Part shown: piece by piece, positions 1 to 12,064 of the stretch
Layout: every line of letters starts with the position of its first letter
How positions within the stretch are numbered: position 1 is the stretch's first letter
Assembly (NCBI RefSeq): GCF_011397635.1
Contig: NC_064753.1
Span: 25,258,322 to 25,322,321, forward strand
From: Epinephelus fuscoguttatus
Taxonomy: Eukaryota > Chordata > Actinopteri > Perciformes > Serranidae
Length of the DNA stretch: 64,000 bases
Reading direction: 5' to 3'
The notes under the pieces: generated by a model
What the model was told of the DNA's origin: nothing
What the model saw: only the letters and a program-made list of their open reading frames with translations
The model's database searches: none
Made by a program: the position numbers and the translations under genes

Positions 1-589
1 TCATCAAGTTTATGAGGTTTATTGGCATTCACAGGTTTGGAGGAGTGACGTGTCTCATAGCTGCAGCTTGTCGTGCATGGTTAGCTTAGCATATGTTCAG
101 AGACTGAGGACAGTAACTGACAATGTTATTCAGTGTCATATCACACATGAGGTTTGTGTACAATAATCCTCCTAACTCATGAACATGCTGGTTTTTAGCT
201 CTGTCACAGCTGCAGGATTTAAATAAAGATTCACAAAACCAGGACTGCATTCAAGGCAGCAGCTCAACTCACTTTCATTTAAATGAGACACGAGGTTTGT
301 AAAAACAGAAAAAGGAAGACTGAAAGAGGAAGTGTGACAGACAGTCTGTGCTTTAACGAGTCTGTCTGTAGGACAGATGGCAAAGAGTTGCACTTCTGAA
401 ACAAGCAGTCGTGTTCAAACAAGAACTGACTGAACAGTGATTCTATTTTAAGATGCAATCAGCCCCCCGCCTTTGATTTGAGGCGGCATACCACTGCTCA
501 AACATCAATCAACAGATGAAAAAATAAACTGTGAGGAAAAAATCAGCCACTGCTCAGGTACAAAACACACAGAAAAACAAGCGTCTTAC
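1..589 (-). other. rufy2 intron 7 (partial)
   Basis: No reading frame here resembles the next RUFY2 coiled-coil segment, and no repeat is obvious. I read it as intron that continues beyond the window edge. Confidence 0.7.
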
Positions 590-655
590 TTGAGTTGTCG
601 GTTAAGTTCCTCGACGTAGTTCTTCTGATCCAAGATGGATGCTATCTGGCTATTC
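590..655 (-). CDS. rufy2: rufy2 coding exon 7, last one inside the window
   Basis: 66 nt between acceptor CATGGCAACAG and donor CTCAA|GTAAGA. It encodes [20 protein letters not shown], the start of the coiled coil. The remaining exons lie left of base 1. Confidence 0.95.
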
Positions 656-3600
656 CTGTTGCCATGGAAACAGATATAAAACAGAGCATCACATTTAGGG
701 GGGCCTTGGAGACTTGGTGTTTTAAAGAAAGGGGAGAGACGATAAAAGATCGTACCTCTCTTCACTCCTGTAGTCATCAATGTCGTTCTTCAAGTACATG
801 GAGAAGTCAATCACCCCAACCTCAAATGAAACAATAAATAAGCTTAGTTAACATCACTCAAAAGGAAGGACCCGTGTGTAGGATTTATAGGGATCTACTG
901 GCGGAAACAGATATAACAAATATGAAATATAATATTCAGAGTTATCATGTTTTCGTTAGCTTAGAATAGGCCCTTTATATCTACATAAGGAGCAAGTCTT
1001 CTTCAACAGAGTCCGCCATGTTGTTCCACCATGTTTCTACAGTGGCCCAGAGCAGACAAACCAAACACTGGCTCTAGATAAGGCCTTTGGGGTTTTTACA
1101 TCACCTGAAGGTCACTGAGTTCACGTTAGGGAGGGGTCAGCAGAGGGGTATTCAGTTGGTTGCAATCTGCAATGTCACCACTAGATGCCACTAAATCCTA
1201 CACACTGACAGCCACCAGAACATTCACAACAATCAGGCATGTGCACAAGTACACCGTTAATTAAAACTCACACAAAACAAACAAAATGTTTGCTGATAAA
1301 GTGAATGTAAACAGTTAATATCCATTATATATTATACATTTACTAATAGCACTAATTAATCTGAAACTACCACAGTCAAAACACAGAGTTACAGTCTAAA
1401 GAAACCTTGATGTGTTGATAAATAATTAAAATGAATAAGTAAAAATAAGTAGTTACCCCAATCATTAGTTTTTATCATGAATGGATTTTATCATCTTGGC
1501 TTCAGGACTGGAATCAGACCTAATTGACACCTGCTATTAAATGTATAATCTCTTTGTGGTAATTTGTTTTACCCTGTGATCAGACAATGACTGAATATAA
1601 ACAAACACAGTTCCAGCTTACATCATGTTACAAGTATCTGGGCCACATTCAGTCAGGTGTGAACACAGTCAGGGTGTTTGCTTTAGTGAGAAAATGTGTT
1701 TGCACTCAGGACAAAGTCTCCACCTATGGAGTAGAAACATGACACCACAGTGTCTGCTGTCCATCTGCCTGGTGCCAAGATAACAATGCGACAAAACAGA
1801 CAATTCCTGTCTGCATTTCTGCTTCACAAAGCTAGAGTCACTGAAGATCTGCGGTTTCATGTCAATGAATTAGAATGCACAGGAAGTGGAGTAACAGTGC
1901 AAGATCTAATCATAGTAAAAACCAGACAGGAGTGTATAATGCGTACCAGCTGTAATGCAGCCACGTCATCAGATGTTTTATACCGACATTAAGAGGAGAC
2001 TTAATGTCTGGTGTAAATGTGGTTTTGTTTTAGTCAAATGGTCTAAATATTGTCTCAGGGCTGTGGTTACCTGAGAATCCAGGTCCTCGCCTTTGACACA
2101 CAGGTTAGCATCAATGACGTTCAGGCCCACCAGCAGGCCCACTATCACTGCTCCCTCCTCCTCCAACATCAGCGCTGAATTCTCATAGAAATCACTGCAG
2201 AGGAAGAAACAACACATTCTCAAACACTGACGGGAGCTCTGGTAAAAACAAAAAAAGGAGTAGCTTTATTTTAATGTCTAAATGAATGGGATTTGTTGAT
2301 GATAAGAAAAATGTAGAATATCTCCAGCCATAAGGCCCAAAGGCACTTAAAGCGTGTCTGTGTCTGGCCTCATTTGACATGCATCAATCAGTGCTCCTAC
2401 GGTGCACTGCAAGCATCAGACTTTAAATACCAACATTAAAAAAAAGCAATATTTTTAGAAAAAGGTTGCTATTTATAGGTCTGCAGGTACCATTTTGTAT
2501 GCTTTACAGATGCCTCCAGTCAATTTTCTTTACATTTCTGAGTAGCCTATCACATTAAATAAGGCAGGAGGGCAACTGTTGGTTATGTGCTGCTGTTTTC
2601 ATCAGTCATTTGGCAGTTCAACATCAGTAAAGCCACTGGGGACCAGCCATGTCATTTTATCTTTACTTTTTCTTTCAGATCGGCGAAACTCACTTAAAGC
2701 ACGGCTAATCGTAATTCTGTACTATGCAAATTACTTAATGTTGTTACTGGTATGTTTATATGGCAATTTAAATTTTATGACCAGTAAATGTGTCATGATA
2801 GATGATCTGTTGCGGGTCTGTTATGCTAACGTCACTACCAAGGGTGTGAGCTTTTTTTGTTCTTCTTTTTAGTATCTGTCAAGTGACAACTCAGCGTTTA
2901 AGATCCAAGGTAGCAGCCAATGGCTGTTGGCAGTGGTAGTTGTTTTTGTTTAGCAATGTAGAACTGTAATTAGATTGTTCATAAAGTTTTGAGCTAAGGT
3001 GATGGAGCTAACGACAGCTGTTGTGACCTTTGGCTGCATGTCCACCTCTCTGTCTCTCCATACCACCTCTTTGCCTCACTGACTTTGGACGCTGGGTCCT
3101 TATTTGATGTTCCAATGGTGAAACAAGGTCATAGTAAAGACATCAAAGTAGTGTGACATGCCTTAAAATCCTTGGATGTGTGTTCGGCCTTTTAAAACAA
3201 CAGGTGTACTTCTAAATGTTTTGCATGAGACTCTTTCGGTGCGTGTGGGCCTTTAACTTTTAAGGGCAAAATTGTCAATCAAGAATTTTTATAATGTAGT
3301 TTCTGTAGCCACGTTATATTAGTTTATAAAAAGATATATTTTTTAAAGGTATATTTTTCAGAAAAAGTCAAATTTACCTGCTGCTACAATGTAAATCTCT
3401 GTGTATGTCACTGTATGTAAATATGTGTGTGTACCTGAGCAGGTCTTTTCTGGTGATGAGGAGTCGTAGGTAGTCAGCCAGCCGTTTCTGCATGAGAGCC
3501 AGACGCAACCAAGCCCTGGCCCTGCCTAATGGAGTCCTGGAGAAAGAAAACACACACAGGTAATTACATTATATTTGGAGGAAGTTTATAGGATCAAAAG

Positions 3601-6600
3601 CCGGTGGGGCGGGAACACTGTTAGATTTTGTCTCTGGATTTGTTTTGTGCTACTGTTCAGATCTAATTAGGTTCTTATTTGTGTGTATTGCTATCAACAT
3701 CTAACATGGGCTCATCTAATTAACCCTTCTTTCTTTTCAAGACTTCAATCTGACTGGACGACCATGTTTCATTTTGCCGTTGTGTCATCTCATCAACTAA
3801 AACTGTCTTTTAATGTATAACAAGAGAAAACAATTGCAGTGCCTACTGGGTATGGGAAAATGCTGCTCTGCTTCATGTCCGTTGGTCTGACTCAGCACCA
3901 CTAAAGGAAACACACTCTGTTCTCCATCTAAAACAACACAACTGTTCCGCATTTTGCTGCATCAGACGAGACCTGAATATTACTCACTTGATTTCCTGCC
4001 TGGAAGCTCTGCTATATGGTAACTGATAAATGAACAGAGTAAAGCATGACATGGAAGTCATGTGCACGAATGAAAGTAAAGCCACTAGAGGACACTCCCT
4101 GAATATTAATGTAGGATGCACCAGCAGTAGGGATTTTGAGGTTGATCTATTACCACCCACACTGGGCACTATGAACACTTGTAAGTCATAGTCACAGCAG
4201 GAAGTTAGAGTGAAAAATAAACAAAATGCTGATTACACAATCACCTCGATACTGGCAGCAATTATACTACTGCACCATTACGGATTTTGATTTTAAAATG
4301 GTGTCTATAACCCAAGACTGACAATACAGTGACGAATTTCAAACTCAGTTTTAACACTGACTCTGACTGTCTTTGGAAAATGTGTCTGCACTGGCTCCAG
4401 CAGTTACACAGACACAATAAAGAAGCAGAGAAATAGGGAGAAGTGAGGCAGCAGGAAGAGGAAAGGTGAAGTGAAAGTAAATCACACGCAGGTATTTCCC
4501 TGCTCTGGCTCACATCACATTCTCATGTTACTGGTGCATGGGAGTGTGTGTGGTTAGGCTGTGGCTCATGTTCCTTCAGCTTGATGTCAGGTTAAGTTGT
4601 GTGTGTGAGCACAGGTGTGCATGGTTAAATGTACTCCTTACTTAAGTCCAGGCAGGTCTCGTACAGAGGCGGAGATCTCTGCTGCTTCAGGACACAGCTT
4701 CTCCACCAGCTCCAGAGGACCCCACAGAGACTTGTTAAACCCCAGGAAGGACTTCTTCACTGCAGAGCGAAGAGAGACACACACAGTGGTGAATAAAAAT
4801 CTAGGGATGAACATTTAGTGAGGGAGGCAAACACAATTGTGCAGCTTAGACATCAAATTTTAATAAGCTGAGAGGTTCCTCTTACCTCTGAGGCCATGTT
4901 TGAGGCAGTGCTCCATGACGACAAAGAACTGCTGGAGAGGAGGGTAGTCTGAGTCCAGAGTTCGTCCAAAGCTCAGCGCCGACTCGATTAGCCCTTTAAT
5001 ACTCAGCTTGGCCATGTTCAGCAGATTGGCTCGCTCCATGGCCATGGGGTCTCGAAGGGCTGCAGGACAAAAACACGCAACTTAGAATGTGCGTAAAATA
5101 ACCCGGCCCGAAGCTAAAGGATGGTAACACAATAATGTTTACAAAAGACCATTAGCTATACATGGTATGAACTTTTTTTATTTCACAAATAAGGTTGTTA
5201 AATCAATATCCAATTTCCAAATTAGGGGTTTGTGATAATTTTAAGAATACAATGTTGAGTTTAATTTGGGTATTTGGACAGTTTAAAACAGCACAGGTTG
5301 TGTACAGTGTAAAACAACTGCAGTTCAAATGTTTTAAACAGAGTTTTTCTGATACCAATATCGGAAATGCCTCCAAAGCTGCCTGAAATGTTGGATCAGG
5401 TATCAGCAAGTACACGAGTCTATGCACCAATCCTATCCTGTGCAACCACTGTTTGAGAGCGGCGAGGAACAACTGATTTCTGGTAAAAAAGTGTTGCGTT
5501 AGCCTTCGCAAAATGTCTGCAATTTGGCAATATTTTACATTGAAATGTCTCACTAGTTTAGAGTTTAACCTGAGCCATGCCATAAATTATTTCACGTCCA
5601 TACAGGGCTGGTTGTATACAGCTGCTAAGTCGGTATTGGGAAGGAAAAAAGGATGTCGGAATGTCTCTAGTTGCAAAGTGACAATACAACTGCATGGAAA
5701 ACACACTATATTTAATAAAACTTGATACATTATTCCTTTATTTACACATAAAATACAGATACAAATCAAAGGGATAGTCCTCTCTTGATGAATAATCATA
5801 TTCAATCCAGTCATTTACCAAACATACTCAGTCTTGTGAGCATGCATTATTGGCTTACAACAACTGGTCATCATCAGAAACATGCTGACTGTGTAGGGAG
5901 GTACAGCAAATGTTATGTCAGTAGTCTGAAGGCAGAATCCACCCTTAATACTGCATGTCCATTTACATTTCTGTGTCCGGTCACTGCAGTCACACAGATC
6001 ATCAGACAGTATGTAACAAGCACCAGAATCAAACAAGTAAAACAAGGGTCTACCCTAACATGATGAATTAGCTTAGAAATATTTATTTAGACACTCTGCA
6101 CCTACATTTTTATAACTTTGCTAGATATTTGTCTTGTTTCAAACTGGTATTTAGCGTTTCCATACAAGTAAAACTCCATAGTCTGCAAGAGTAACCTCCC
6201 AAAGAGTTATGCTTTAAAATGCTCTACACATGGAGCTCTGAGTTAATGTGTAGCCAACACCAGAGCAGGACTGAGAAATGTCAGGTGGAAAAGGTGCAAA
6301 GATGTTGCCTAGCAAAGTGAAAGAGCTTTAATTGCCCCAGCAGGTTGGCCCAGAGGCAGAGACGCTGACAGATCAACAGATCATTTCTTGGGAGCTGCAT
6401 GACTTTTGGGTGCCCTTGGGCTGTGAGCCCTGGGGATATGGGGAAAACAGTAACCCTTTGACTGCCTGTGTCATCATGTGATCGCTCTAGATGTTTGCGT
6501 TTTGTGTTCTTACTTCAGCCATTGTAGTTCTCCTACACGCTTAGCACACGGGAGTAGTTTCAGATCCGCAACCTCACCCTTAGATGCCACTAAATCCTAC

Positions 6601-8434
6601 ACATTGGACTTTAAGTGTCGGGATGTTTCAATGGCGAATTGAGTTTGAATGCAATTATTGGGATTTTAAAGGGAAACACCACTGAAATTTAGAATTGCAA
6701 TGTGTTATTTCCACGCCCTAGGAAAGTTCAATCAATATTTGTGAGCATGAGCTACTCTCTCTCAAAGCCAGCAACCAGAGCATTAAGTGTCAAACTTGTG
6801 ATGTCATAGGGTATGAAGTCTGGAGCTTCTCCATACACATGAATGGGAGGCTGTTTTCGTGGATCCACAGAAAGTTTGTTTTCCTTTTTATACCCAAATG
6901 AGCTTCATTCTGCTGCAGTGTTCTCAATTCTGAAACAGGAAGTGTACCCGTATACTCAGAACACTCCCCTGGGTGCTCTCACTGTCATCTATAACAGCTT
7001 TTCCAACTCAGTAAGTGCGTTTACATGGACATAAATAACCCGTTTATGGTCGGGTTTTTAGAGCATCCTGTTTGTGTGTTTGAAACCTGAATATGCTAGC
7101 TGGAGTAGTCCTTAAGAAACCAGGATGAATATGGGGAATATGAATAACCTAATTTCTCTGTGCTCATGTTAACACCATATCCCAAATATGATCATAACCG
7201 GGATAAGCCTCATAAAAGGGTTATTCAGGTCCATGTAATGGAGCAGTTCCAGACTTAATACCATTTGACATCACAATTTTGAGTTTTAGCACTCTAGTTT
7301 TTACACTTAGGAGTGAATTAACCATGTTTACGAATATTTTTGGAACGTCTTAGATCACAGGAATGAATTGATCTATGAATGAATTTTTGAAAATGGGTGC
7401 TGTTCCCCTTTAAATTCTCCTTAAAGGTTATGCTCCTAATTCATTTCCCAATCTTCTTGTTTAAAGAAAAATCAAAAAAACACTGAAACAATCAGGAGGC
7501 CCTGTTGCACTGAATGCCTGAAACAACTGCTCAGTTGTTTCAAATGATTCTGGTTTTACATAACTCCAATGCAAGTCTGTGATGGACACCAGAAATCTGT
7601 CAGAAGCTAAATATAGTTGTGAGTGTGTGGGGAGTCCTGCTGACAGATTGGTTGACAGACGCACTAGCAGAGAACAAACAGAGCCCAGAGCTCTGCTAAA
7701 ACAACATCAAATGTCACTTGACAGAAAATTAACTTGCATATATTGGTTGATTCAAAAGTATGATCCCCTGTCAAGCATGAATGCCAAATCGTTGCAGGTT
7801 TCAACTTCTTAAATGTGATTATTTGCTGCATTTTAGGTTTATATAATAGGTAATGTTAGATATGAGAGATGTACCAGTTAGGGCTGTCACATCTACACAC
7901 ACCAGCTGACACTATTATCTGTGCTCCAATTAGCAGCTGACTGAATGATTGATTGTTCCTGAAGATGTCAGGGGAGAACTGATCTGTGCCAGGAGGCGGA
8001 TAACGATAAACACAGTTACATTAGGTCACATATACTCATGTGCCCCTAAACAGTCAGTCACTGGGTGTCTTCAGACTTGTTATTATCAACCTGACACTCC
8101 CTTCATGAACCTCACGCCCCCATGATGCTGATAATACTCTACCTTGGACGGTCCAGTCCCCAGGCAGAGACGTCCTGTGCTCCGACACTTTGGGCAGGAC
8201 GTGAATGCTCCCTGAAATGGTCTCGGATGCTTTCCTGGCCAAAGCGAAGATAGGAGCCTGCCATCGCCCGTCTCCTCCTCCTCCTCCTCCACCTCCTCCT
8301 CTCACTGTGCTACTGCTGTTAGCTCTATCCCCAGATTTCTCCTCCTGCAGCCTCAAAATGCCAAACACCTGAGCTTTCTCTTTGCTGCTGTCCGCCTCAG
8401 ACAGCGCCAGGTCGTGCTCAGCGGGCGATGCCAT
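590..8434 (-). CDS. rufy2: rufy2 (RUN and FYVE domain-containing protein 2), 5' half, seven coding exons
   Basis: Coding exons, 5' to 3': 8434-8143, 5059-4886, 4759-4642, 3536-3435, 2194-2071, 820-756 and 655-590. All junctions are GT-AG and phases match, giving 313 codons plus two bases. Residues about 140-275 form the RUN domain ([55 protein letters not shown]). [15 protein letters not shown] near 296-310 opens the coiled coil. [20 protein letters not shown] and the DYPPLQQ context match RUFY2 better than RUFY1 or RUFY3. In the family, RUN binds small GTPases such as Rab4 and Rab33, and a C-terminal FYVE finger binds PI3P on endosomes; that half lies beyond base 1. The start at 8434 opens a 97-residue first exon. 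A shorter form could start at the ATGs at residues 103 and 105, close to the short human form. Confidence 0.95.
756..820 (-). CDS. rufy2: rufy2 coding exon 6
   Basis: 65 nt between acceptor TTTCATTTGAG and donor GAGAG|GTACGA. It encodes [12 protein letters not shown] followed by [20 protein letters not shown] is invariant in RUFY proteins; the acidic segment after it is variable in the family. Confidence 0.93.
874..1205. mobile_element. Short inverted-repeat DNA element in a rufy2 intron
   Basis: The ends are inverted: GTGTGTAGGATTTA on the left and TAAATCCTACACAC on the right, about 332 bp apart. There is no coding capacity. I recall this end sequence, with its CACTAGATGCCACTAAATCC subterminal motif, as a dispersed fish element. 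A related right end is at 6483-6606. Confidence 0.7.
2071..2194 (-). CDS. rufy2: rufy2 coding exon 5
   Basis: 124 nt between acceptor CCTCTGCAG and donor TCTCAG|GTAACC. It encodes [20 protein letters not shown] and then [19 protein letters not shown], the end of the RUN domain. It ends in phase 0. Confidence 0.95.
3435..3536 (-). CDS. rufy2: rufy2 coding exon 4
   Basis: 102 nt between acceptor TTTCTCCAG and donor CTCAG|GTACAC. It encodes [20 protein letters not shown] and then [14 protein letters not shown] of the RUN domain. Confidence 0.95.
4642..4759 (-). CDS. rufy2: rufy2 coding exon 3
   Basis: 118 nt between acceptor CTCTGCAG and donor TTAA|GTAAGG. It encodes [20 protein letters not shown] followed by [18 protein letters not shown], the conserved middle of the RUN domain. 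Confidence 0.95.
4886..5059 (-). CDS. rufy2: rufy2 coding exon 2
   Basis: The acceptor TTTTTGTCCTGCAG precedes CCCTTCGAGACC and the donor is AGAG|GTAAGA. It encodes [20 protein letters not shown] and the start of the RUN domain through HCLKHGLR. The double methionine here could serve as an alternative start. Confidence 0.95.
6483..6606. mobile_element. Right-end fragment related to the 874-1205 element
   Basis: It ends TAGATGCCACTAAATCCTAC, matching the right terminus of the 874-1205 element. The left half is missing or too diverged to see. Confidence 0.5.
6665..7414. mobile_element. Inverted-repeat DNA element carrying a second, nested element
   Basis: The left end TTTTAAAGGGAAACACCAC and the right end GGGTGCTGTTCCCCTTTAAA are imperfect inverted repeats. 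A second element lies inside at about 7016-7240. The interior includes weakly open frames but nothing recognisable as a protein. Confidence 0.55.
7016..7240. mobile_element. Nested MITE with TGCGTTTACATGGAC-type ends
   Basis: The left TGCGTTTACATGGACATAAA and the right GGGTTATTCAGGTCCATGTA are inverted relative to each other. This is a short non-coding element of a type I recall as common in fish. It sits inside the 6665-7414 element and is therefore the younger insertion. Confidence 0.55.
8143..8434 (-). CDS. rufy2: rufy2 coding exon 1
   Basis: The ATG at 8434 is followed by [20 protein letters not shown], then [14 protein letters not shown], a run of nine glycines, and WTVQ at the donor CAAG|GTAGAG. 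The exon ends in phase 1 and joins exon 2 to give an alanine codon. The glycine run is encoded by a (GGA/GGT)n tract at about 8270-8302. An in-frame TAA lies just upstream if the transcript is unspliced there, which supports this ATG. Confidence 0.9.
8270..8302 (-). repeat. Trinucleotide repeat encoding poly-Gly in rufy2
   Basis: A CTC/CCT/CCA tract on the plus strand reads as nine consecutive glycines in rufy2 exon 1. It lies in the low-conservation N-terminal extension before the RUN domain. Confidence 0.85.
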
Positions 8435-8446
8435 GTTCGTGTACCT

Positions 8447-8650
8447 CTGAAATTAGTAAAGCTGGTGAGGCTCGGTACCGAAACAGTCAGATTCATGCGG
8501 TTAGCTAACAGTTAGCGAGTTAGCTTTGATGTACAATCCATTGTGACAACCGTTAAGATCAAAATACCTGTGATAACACCGGCTAAAGCAATGACAGGTC
8601 TGGCTAAGAGGCAACAATCAACCGTCGATCCGTCCCCGGACTGTAAACTG
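8447..8650 (-). promoter_or_regulatory. rufy2 5' UTR intron and promoter-proximal region
   Basis: Upstream of the ATG on the minus strand lies TTTACTAATTTCAG|AGGTAC, with a branch-point-like TACTAAT. The partner donor ATCACAG|GTATTTTG would end a non-coding exon at 8568, so a 121-bp 5' UTR intron at 8447-8567 is likely. The sequence from about 8570 to 8720 is richer in CpG than its surroundings and has no TATA box I can see, as expected of a housekeeping promoter. The transcription start is not defined by sequence alone. Confidence 0.45.
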
Positions 8651-8699
8651 TAGGCGTCGGTCTACATGGTGGACGATAGCAGCGGCGGCGACAGCGTGG

Positions 8700-9760
8700 A
8701 CAGCTGCTCCTCGGGATTCAAACCTTTTCCGTACATCGTACAGATTTGTTTACAGCCAGCAGACCTAACCGACAATTGGCTTCTTACGGTCCCCCTGCAC
8801 CCTCTGGAGGGGCGGTGTCAACAGGCTCACAAGACACACAAAAGGCAGCACTACGTAATGATTTCAGCGGCTGCTGTGTTGTGGACGTGCCGCCCCCTGC
8901 TGGTGAGAGGGTGAACTACACGGCAGCCTCCAGGTAGAGGATGGTACTGAGTGGAGAGGACAGAGAGGCTTGGAGACAAGAGCCCAGACAGCTATTTTAA
9001 GATATGTGAGCTTAAAAAAAGAGTCCAGCATTTACTTTTAGAGAAGCTGTAGCTCCCACTGAAATCAATAATATACCTGCAAAATGAAATGTAACTAAAT
9101 ACATTCACTCAAATACTATAATTTGAGGCAGTTTGAGGCTACTTTACTTGAGCCCCCTGTCCCCATGTTTTTGATTAATAAAATATGAAGAAAAAAATGC
9201 TATGCTACAACAGGCAGCCACACACTGCCATTTTAAATATTCTTTAGCAAATGCAGTTATAATCATGAACACATTTAACAAATTACTACTGGCTCTAATA
9301 TCACAATGTGTGATGTGCAGTTAGTATTGCTGTACCCCAGCAGACAGCTGCTACTAGGGATGAGCATCTCTATCTGTGTCTGTATCTGTTCAACCACCCA
9401 ATTTATCTGCGTCCTTATCGGCATTTGAGATGGGCGGGCTTTAATGTGGAAGTGGGTGTGGTTTCAAATGAAAATGGGTGGGACTTAAAACTGGAAGTTG
9501 TTATTAAAATCTAAAATTGACAAGGGTTGATCAGAAGTTGCAATACTTATTGTTCATTAGATAAGTATTTACTGAACAATCTCAGATTTGAGCGTCATAT
9601 TATTTTTGATCAGAAGAATAATAGATTGAACACAGCTACCCAAATGTGGATTTTCTTTAATCAGAAGAACGGATATTGAAACATTTCAATCAGATGGTAC
9701 TCGTACTTGTAAAAAGGACATTATTTGTACTGGATACTTGTTTTGTCAGGGTATTTGGCT
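8700..9760. other. Intergenic, upstream of rufy2
   Basis: No supported gene. 9085-9170 resembles a decayed copy of the AATGTAACTAAGTACA repeat seen better preserved at 22695. 9380-9500 looks repeat-derived but was not identified. Confidence 0.5.
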
Positions 9761-9925
9761 CAACCCTAGCTGCTGCTATCTCTCTACTTCATCACTTTCA
9801 AAAACTGCTATGTAGGGGGGAGTTTTTCCTTATCTGCTGTGAGGGTCCAAAGACAGAGGGATGTCATATGCTATAAAGCCCTCTGAGGCAAATTGTGATT
9901 TGTGATATTGGGCTTTCTAAATAAA
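9760..9925 (+). mobile_element. LINE 3' end fragment (L2/CR1-like)
   Basis: The stretch reads GGGGAGTTTTTCCTTATCTG, then TATAAAGCCCTCTGAGGCAA, then TTGGGCTTTCTAAATAAAAT. I recognise this as the 3' UTR and tail of a common fish L2-like LINE. Only the non-coding tail is present. Confidence 0.65.
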
Positions 9926-10674
9926 ATTTACTGTTCCCCACAACAACCTGACAGTGTCATGATGACTTTCAAAAATGATTTTGAGGGAAAAAATGTACAA
10001 ATAATATAATTAAAGAGTCAAATGAAGGAATGAAATGTGATTTCTTTAAATACTCAAAAAAAATGTACAGGGTTTGGTTGGTGACTTGTCTATAGTTTCT
10101 GAGGTGGACGGGGTTCTGCTGGGGGAATTTGGCCTCATGACCTCATTATTTCCAAAGAGCTAGCTGTGGCCCTACTTTCAATTAATATGATGAACCCACA
10201 GAGGAAATTTCTTAAATACCAATGCAAGACAGAGTTGAGTAAAATTTAAAAGTATAACGGTGGAAACAATTAACGCCCACACAGGCGCCAGAGAAGAGGA
10301 GGACATGAAGAGAGTCAGGATGAGTCAGCTTTGGAAAACCTGTTTAAGGTTTCAAGTGAGACAAACATGCTACATTAGCTGCTACTATTTTAATAATCAC
10401 TTGATCTGCTGATTATTCCTTTGATTATTCTGATTATTGTTTTAGTCTATAAAATGTGGCAGAATTGCAGGGGAAAAAACATCCCCATTTCCCAGAGGCC
10501 ACGGTGACAGCTGACCAGCAGTCTAAAACCACACACAGTCTACCATCATAGAGGACTAAGAAAACAAGCAAATACTTCGCAATTGTCAAAGCTGAAACCA
10601 GTGAATTTGTGACATTTTTGACATACATTATCAACCCATTGTCCAAACTATAGAATAACTACCAACTAGTCAAT

Positions 10675-11430
10675 TAAAGCTGGGGTAAGCAGTTTCATTT
10701 TTAAAATCCCACGATAAACTTTGAGCCTGTTGTGGTTAAAGTGGTCGGAGAGAACTAGACTTTTGCACCCTCTCTTGGCTCTGTTTTCAGGCTTTGGAAA
10801 ATATGGGCCGTGATGGTAGACTTTGACCAATCAGGTCATTTCAGGTAGAGGGTGTTCCTACTGGCTGTTCTACAAATGCAGATATGTGTACAGTACACGT
10901 CCCTTCAGTGATAGCCTGATTCAATGGTGGAGAATCCTGCAGAGAAAGTTGCTTTTCCAGCATTGGCAGCAACTGCCTACACTGTCAACAACCCAATAAA
11001 TGAGACAAAACATGTCTCAGTATCGGCAAAGTGTTTCAGAGATAGAGAAAGAAATGTTGCTAATAGTTTAGCCCTCTGCTAACTGGAGCCAAAGTGCACG
11101 GCTGCAGCTTTATGTTCTTGTTTATGTAGGCCTGGTTAACATTAGCTAGAGCCTCAAATAACATTGTGTCTTTCACTTTACAGACCCCCAGTCAGTGACC
11201 GCAGTGACATGAATCCAACCAGTGCAAACATGGCTGGGGGATATGCGCTGACCGATTTTTAGCCACTACAGCCGCCGACCGAAGGTTCGTCTCGCGAGCT
11301 GCTGCCTGCTCTCCTCCCAGGGAAGCAGTCCACAGCAGCGAAAAGCAAGGCAAAGGGATGGTGGGGTGCTAACGTTAGCTAGCTAACTCTTGTCTAATTT
11401 GTGGTCTGATAAACAGAGGGGGAGAGAACA
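10675..11430. repeat. Probable dispersed repeat, unresolved
   Basis: It begins AAAGCTGGGGTAAGCAG, which I recall as the start of a fish interspersed repeat. It runs through CpG-containing sequence to about 11430. Ends and family are not resolved, and there is no coding content. Confidence 0.3.
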
Positions 11431-11988
11431 AGGCAAAGAGGGGCTGAGAGGATGAACTGCCTGCAGTTAAATAAATGAAGGTATGACACTGTATGAAGCA
11501 ATGAACAATTTTTATGTTGTCATGGATAATGCTAAGGCTTATCAGAGTGTAAAGGCCGCCTCACTGTCTGGGTTGATGGGTGACTCATTTATATGCAACA
11601 GTCAGCTCATACTGATCAACTGCAGGACTTCAGCAGAACTAAGATGGTGCTTCATTTAATCAAAGGCACTATTAATTAACTTTCACTTACATCAGGCCTC
11701 ATGGATAACACATAGATCGCTGTATAGCCTATCTATAAGGGTTAGGGTCAGAGTGGAAAAGATGTGAACTGGATATTTCTGGTTGAATGTATTATAATAG
11801 ATAGACATGAACTGCAAACAGGGGGATGCTTTGTTTCACTGCAGTGACATGGATACACTGATTGGTAGTGAGCTCTTCGTGAGTCATTACAAGAACATTT
11901 TATGAGACCAGGTTGCAGTAGGAGTTGACGGGAGATGTCATTGCATATTAGATAGAGACACAGATTAAAATAACACTTGCCAACCTAC

Positions 11989-12064
11989 CTTGGTTGTAGG
12001 CTAACCGCTCCATGCTCTCACTGTGTGTGATGCCCCAGCGGTGGAGACTCTGAGGGGAGTACAT
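11989..12064 (-). CDS. Possible first coding exon of an unknown transcript (doubtful)
   Basis: The minus strand has an ATG in good Kozak context (GTCACCATGT) at 12064. It is followed by 25 codons beginning MYSPQSLHRWGITHSES and a near-consensus donor CAACCAAG|GTAGGT. The frame stays open upstream to about 12190. Plausible acceptors for a 5' UTR junction are at 12334 (TCTCTGCTTCTTAG) and 12295 (TTTTGCTCCAG). I do not recognise the peptide. No matching downstream exon is visible between here and rufy2, so it may be a non-coding transcript or chance. Confidence 0.2.

Noticed and set aside
8666..8937. Plus-strand open frame starting MVDDSSGGDSVDS, divergent to rufy2
   Set aside because: It overlaps the rufy2 promoter region, has no splice partner or recognisable domain, and its composition follows the GC-rich promoter.
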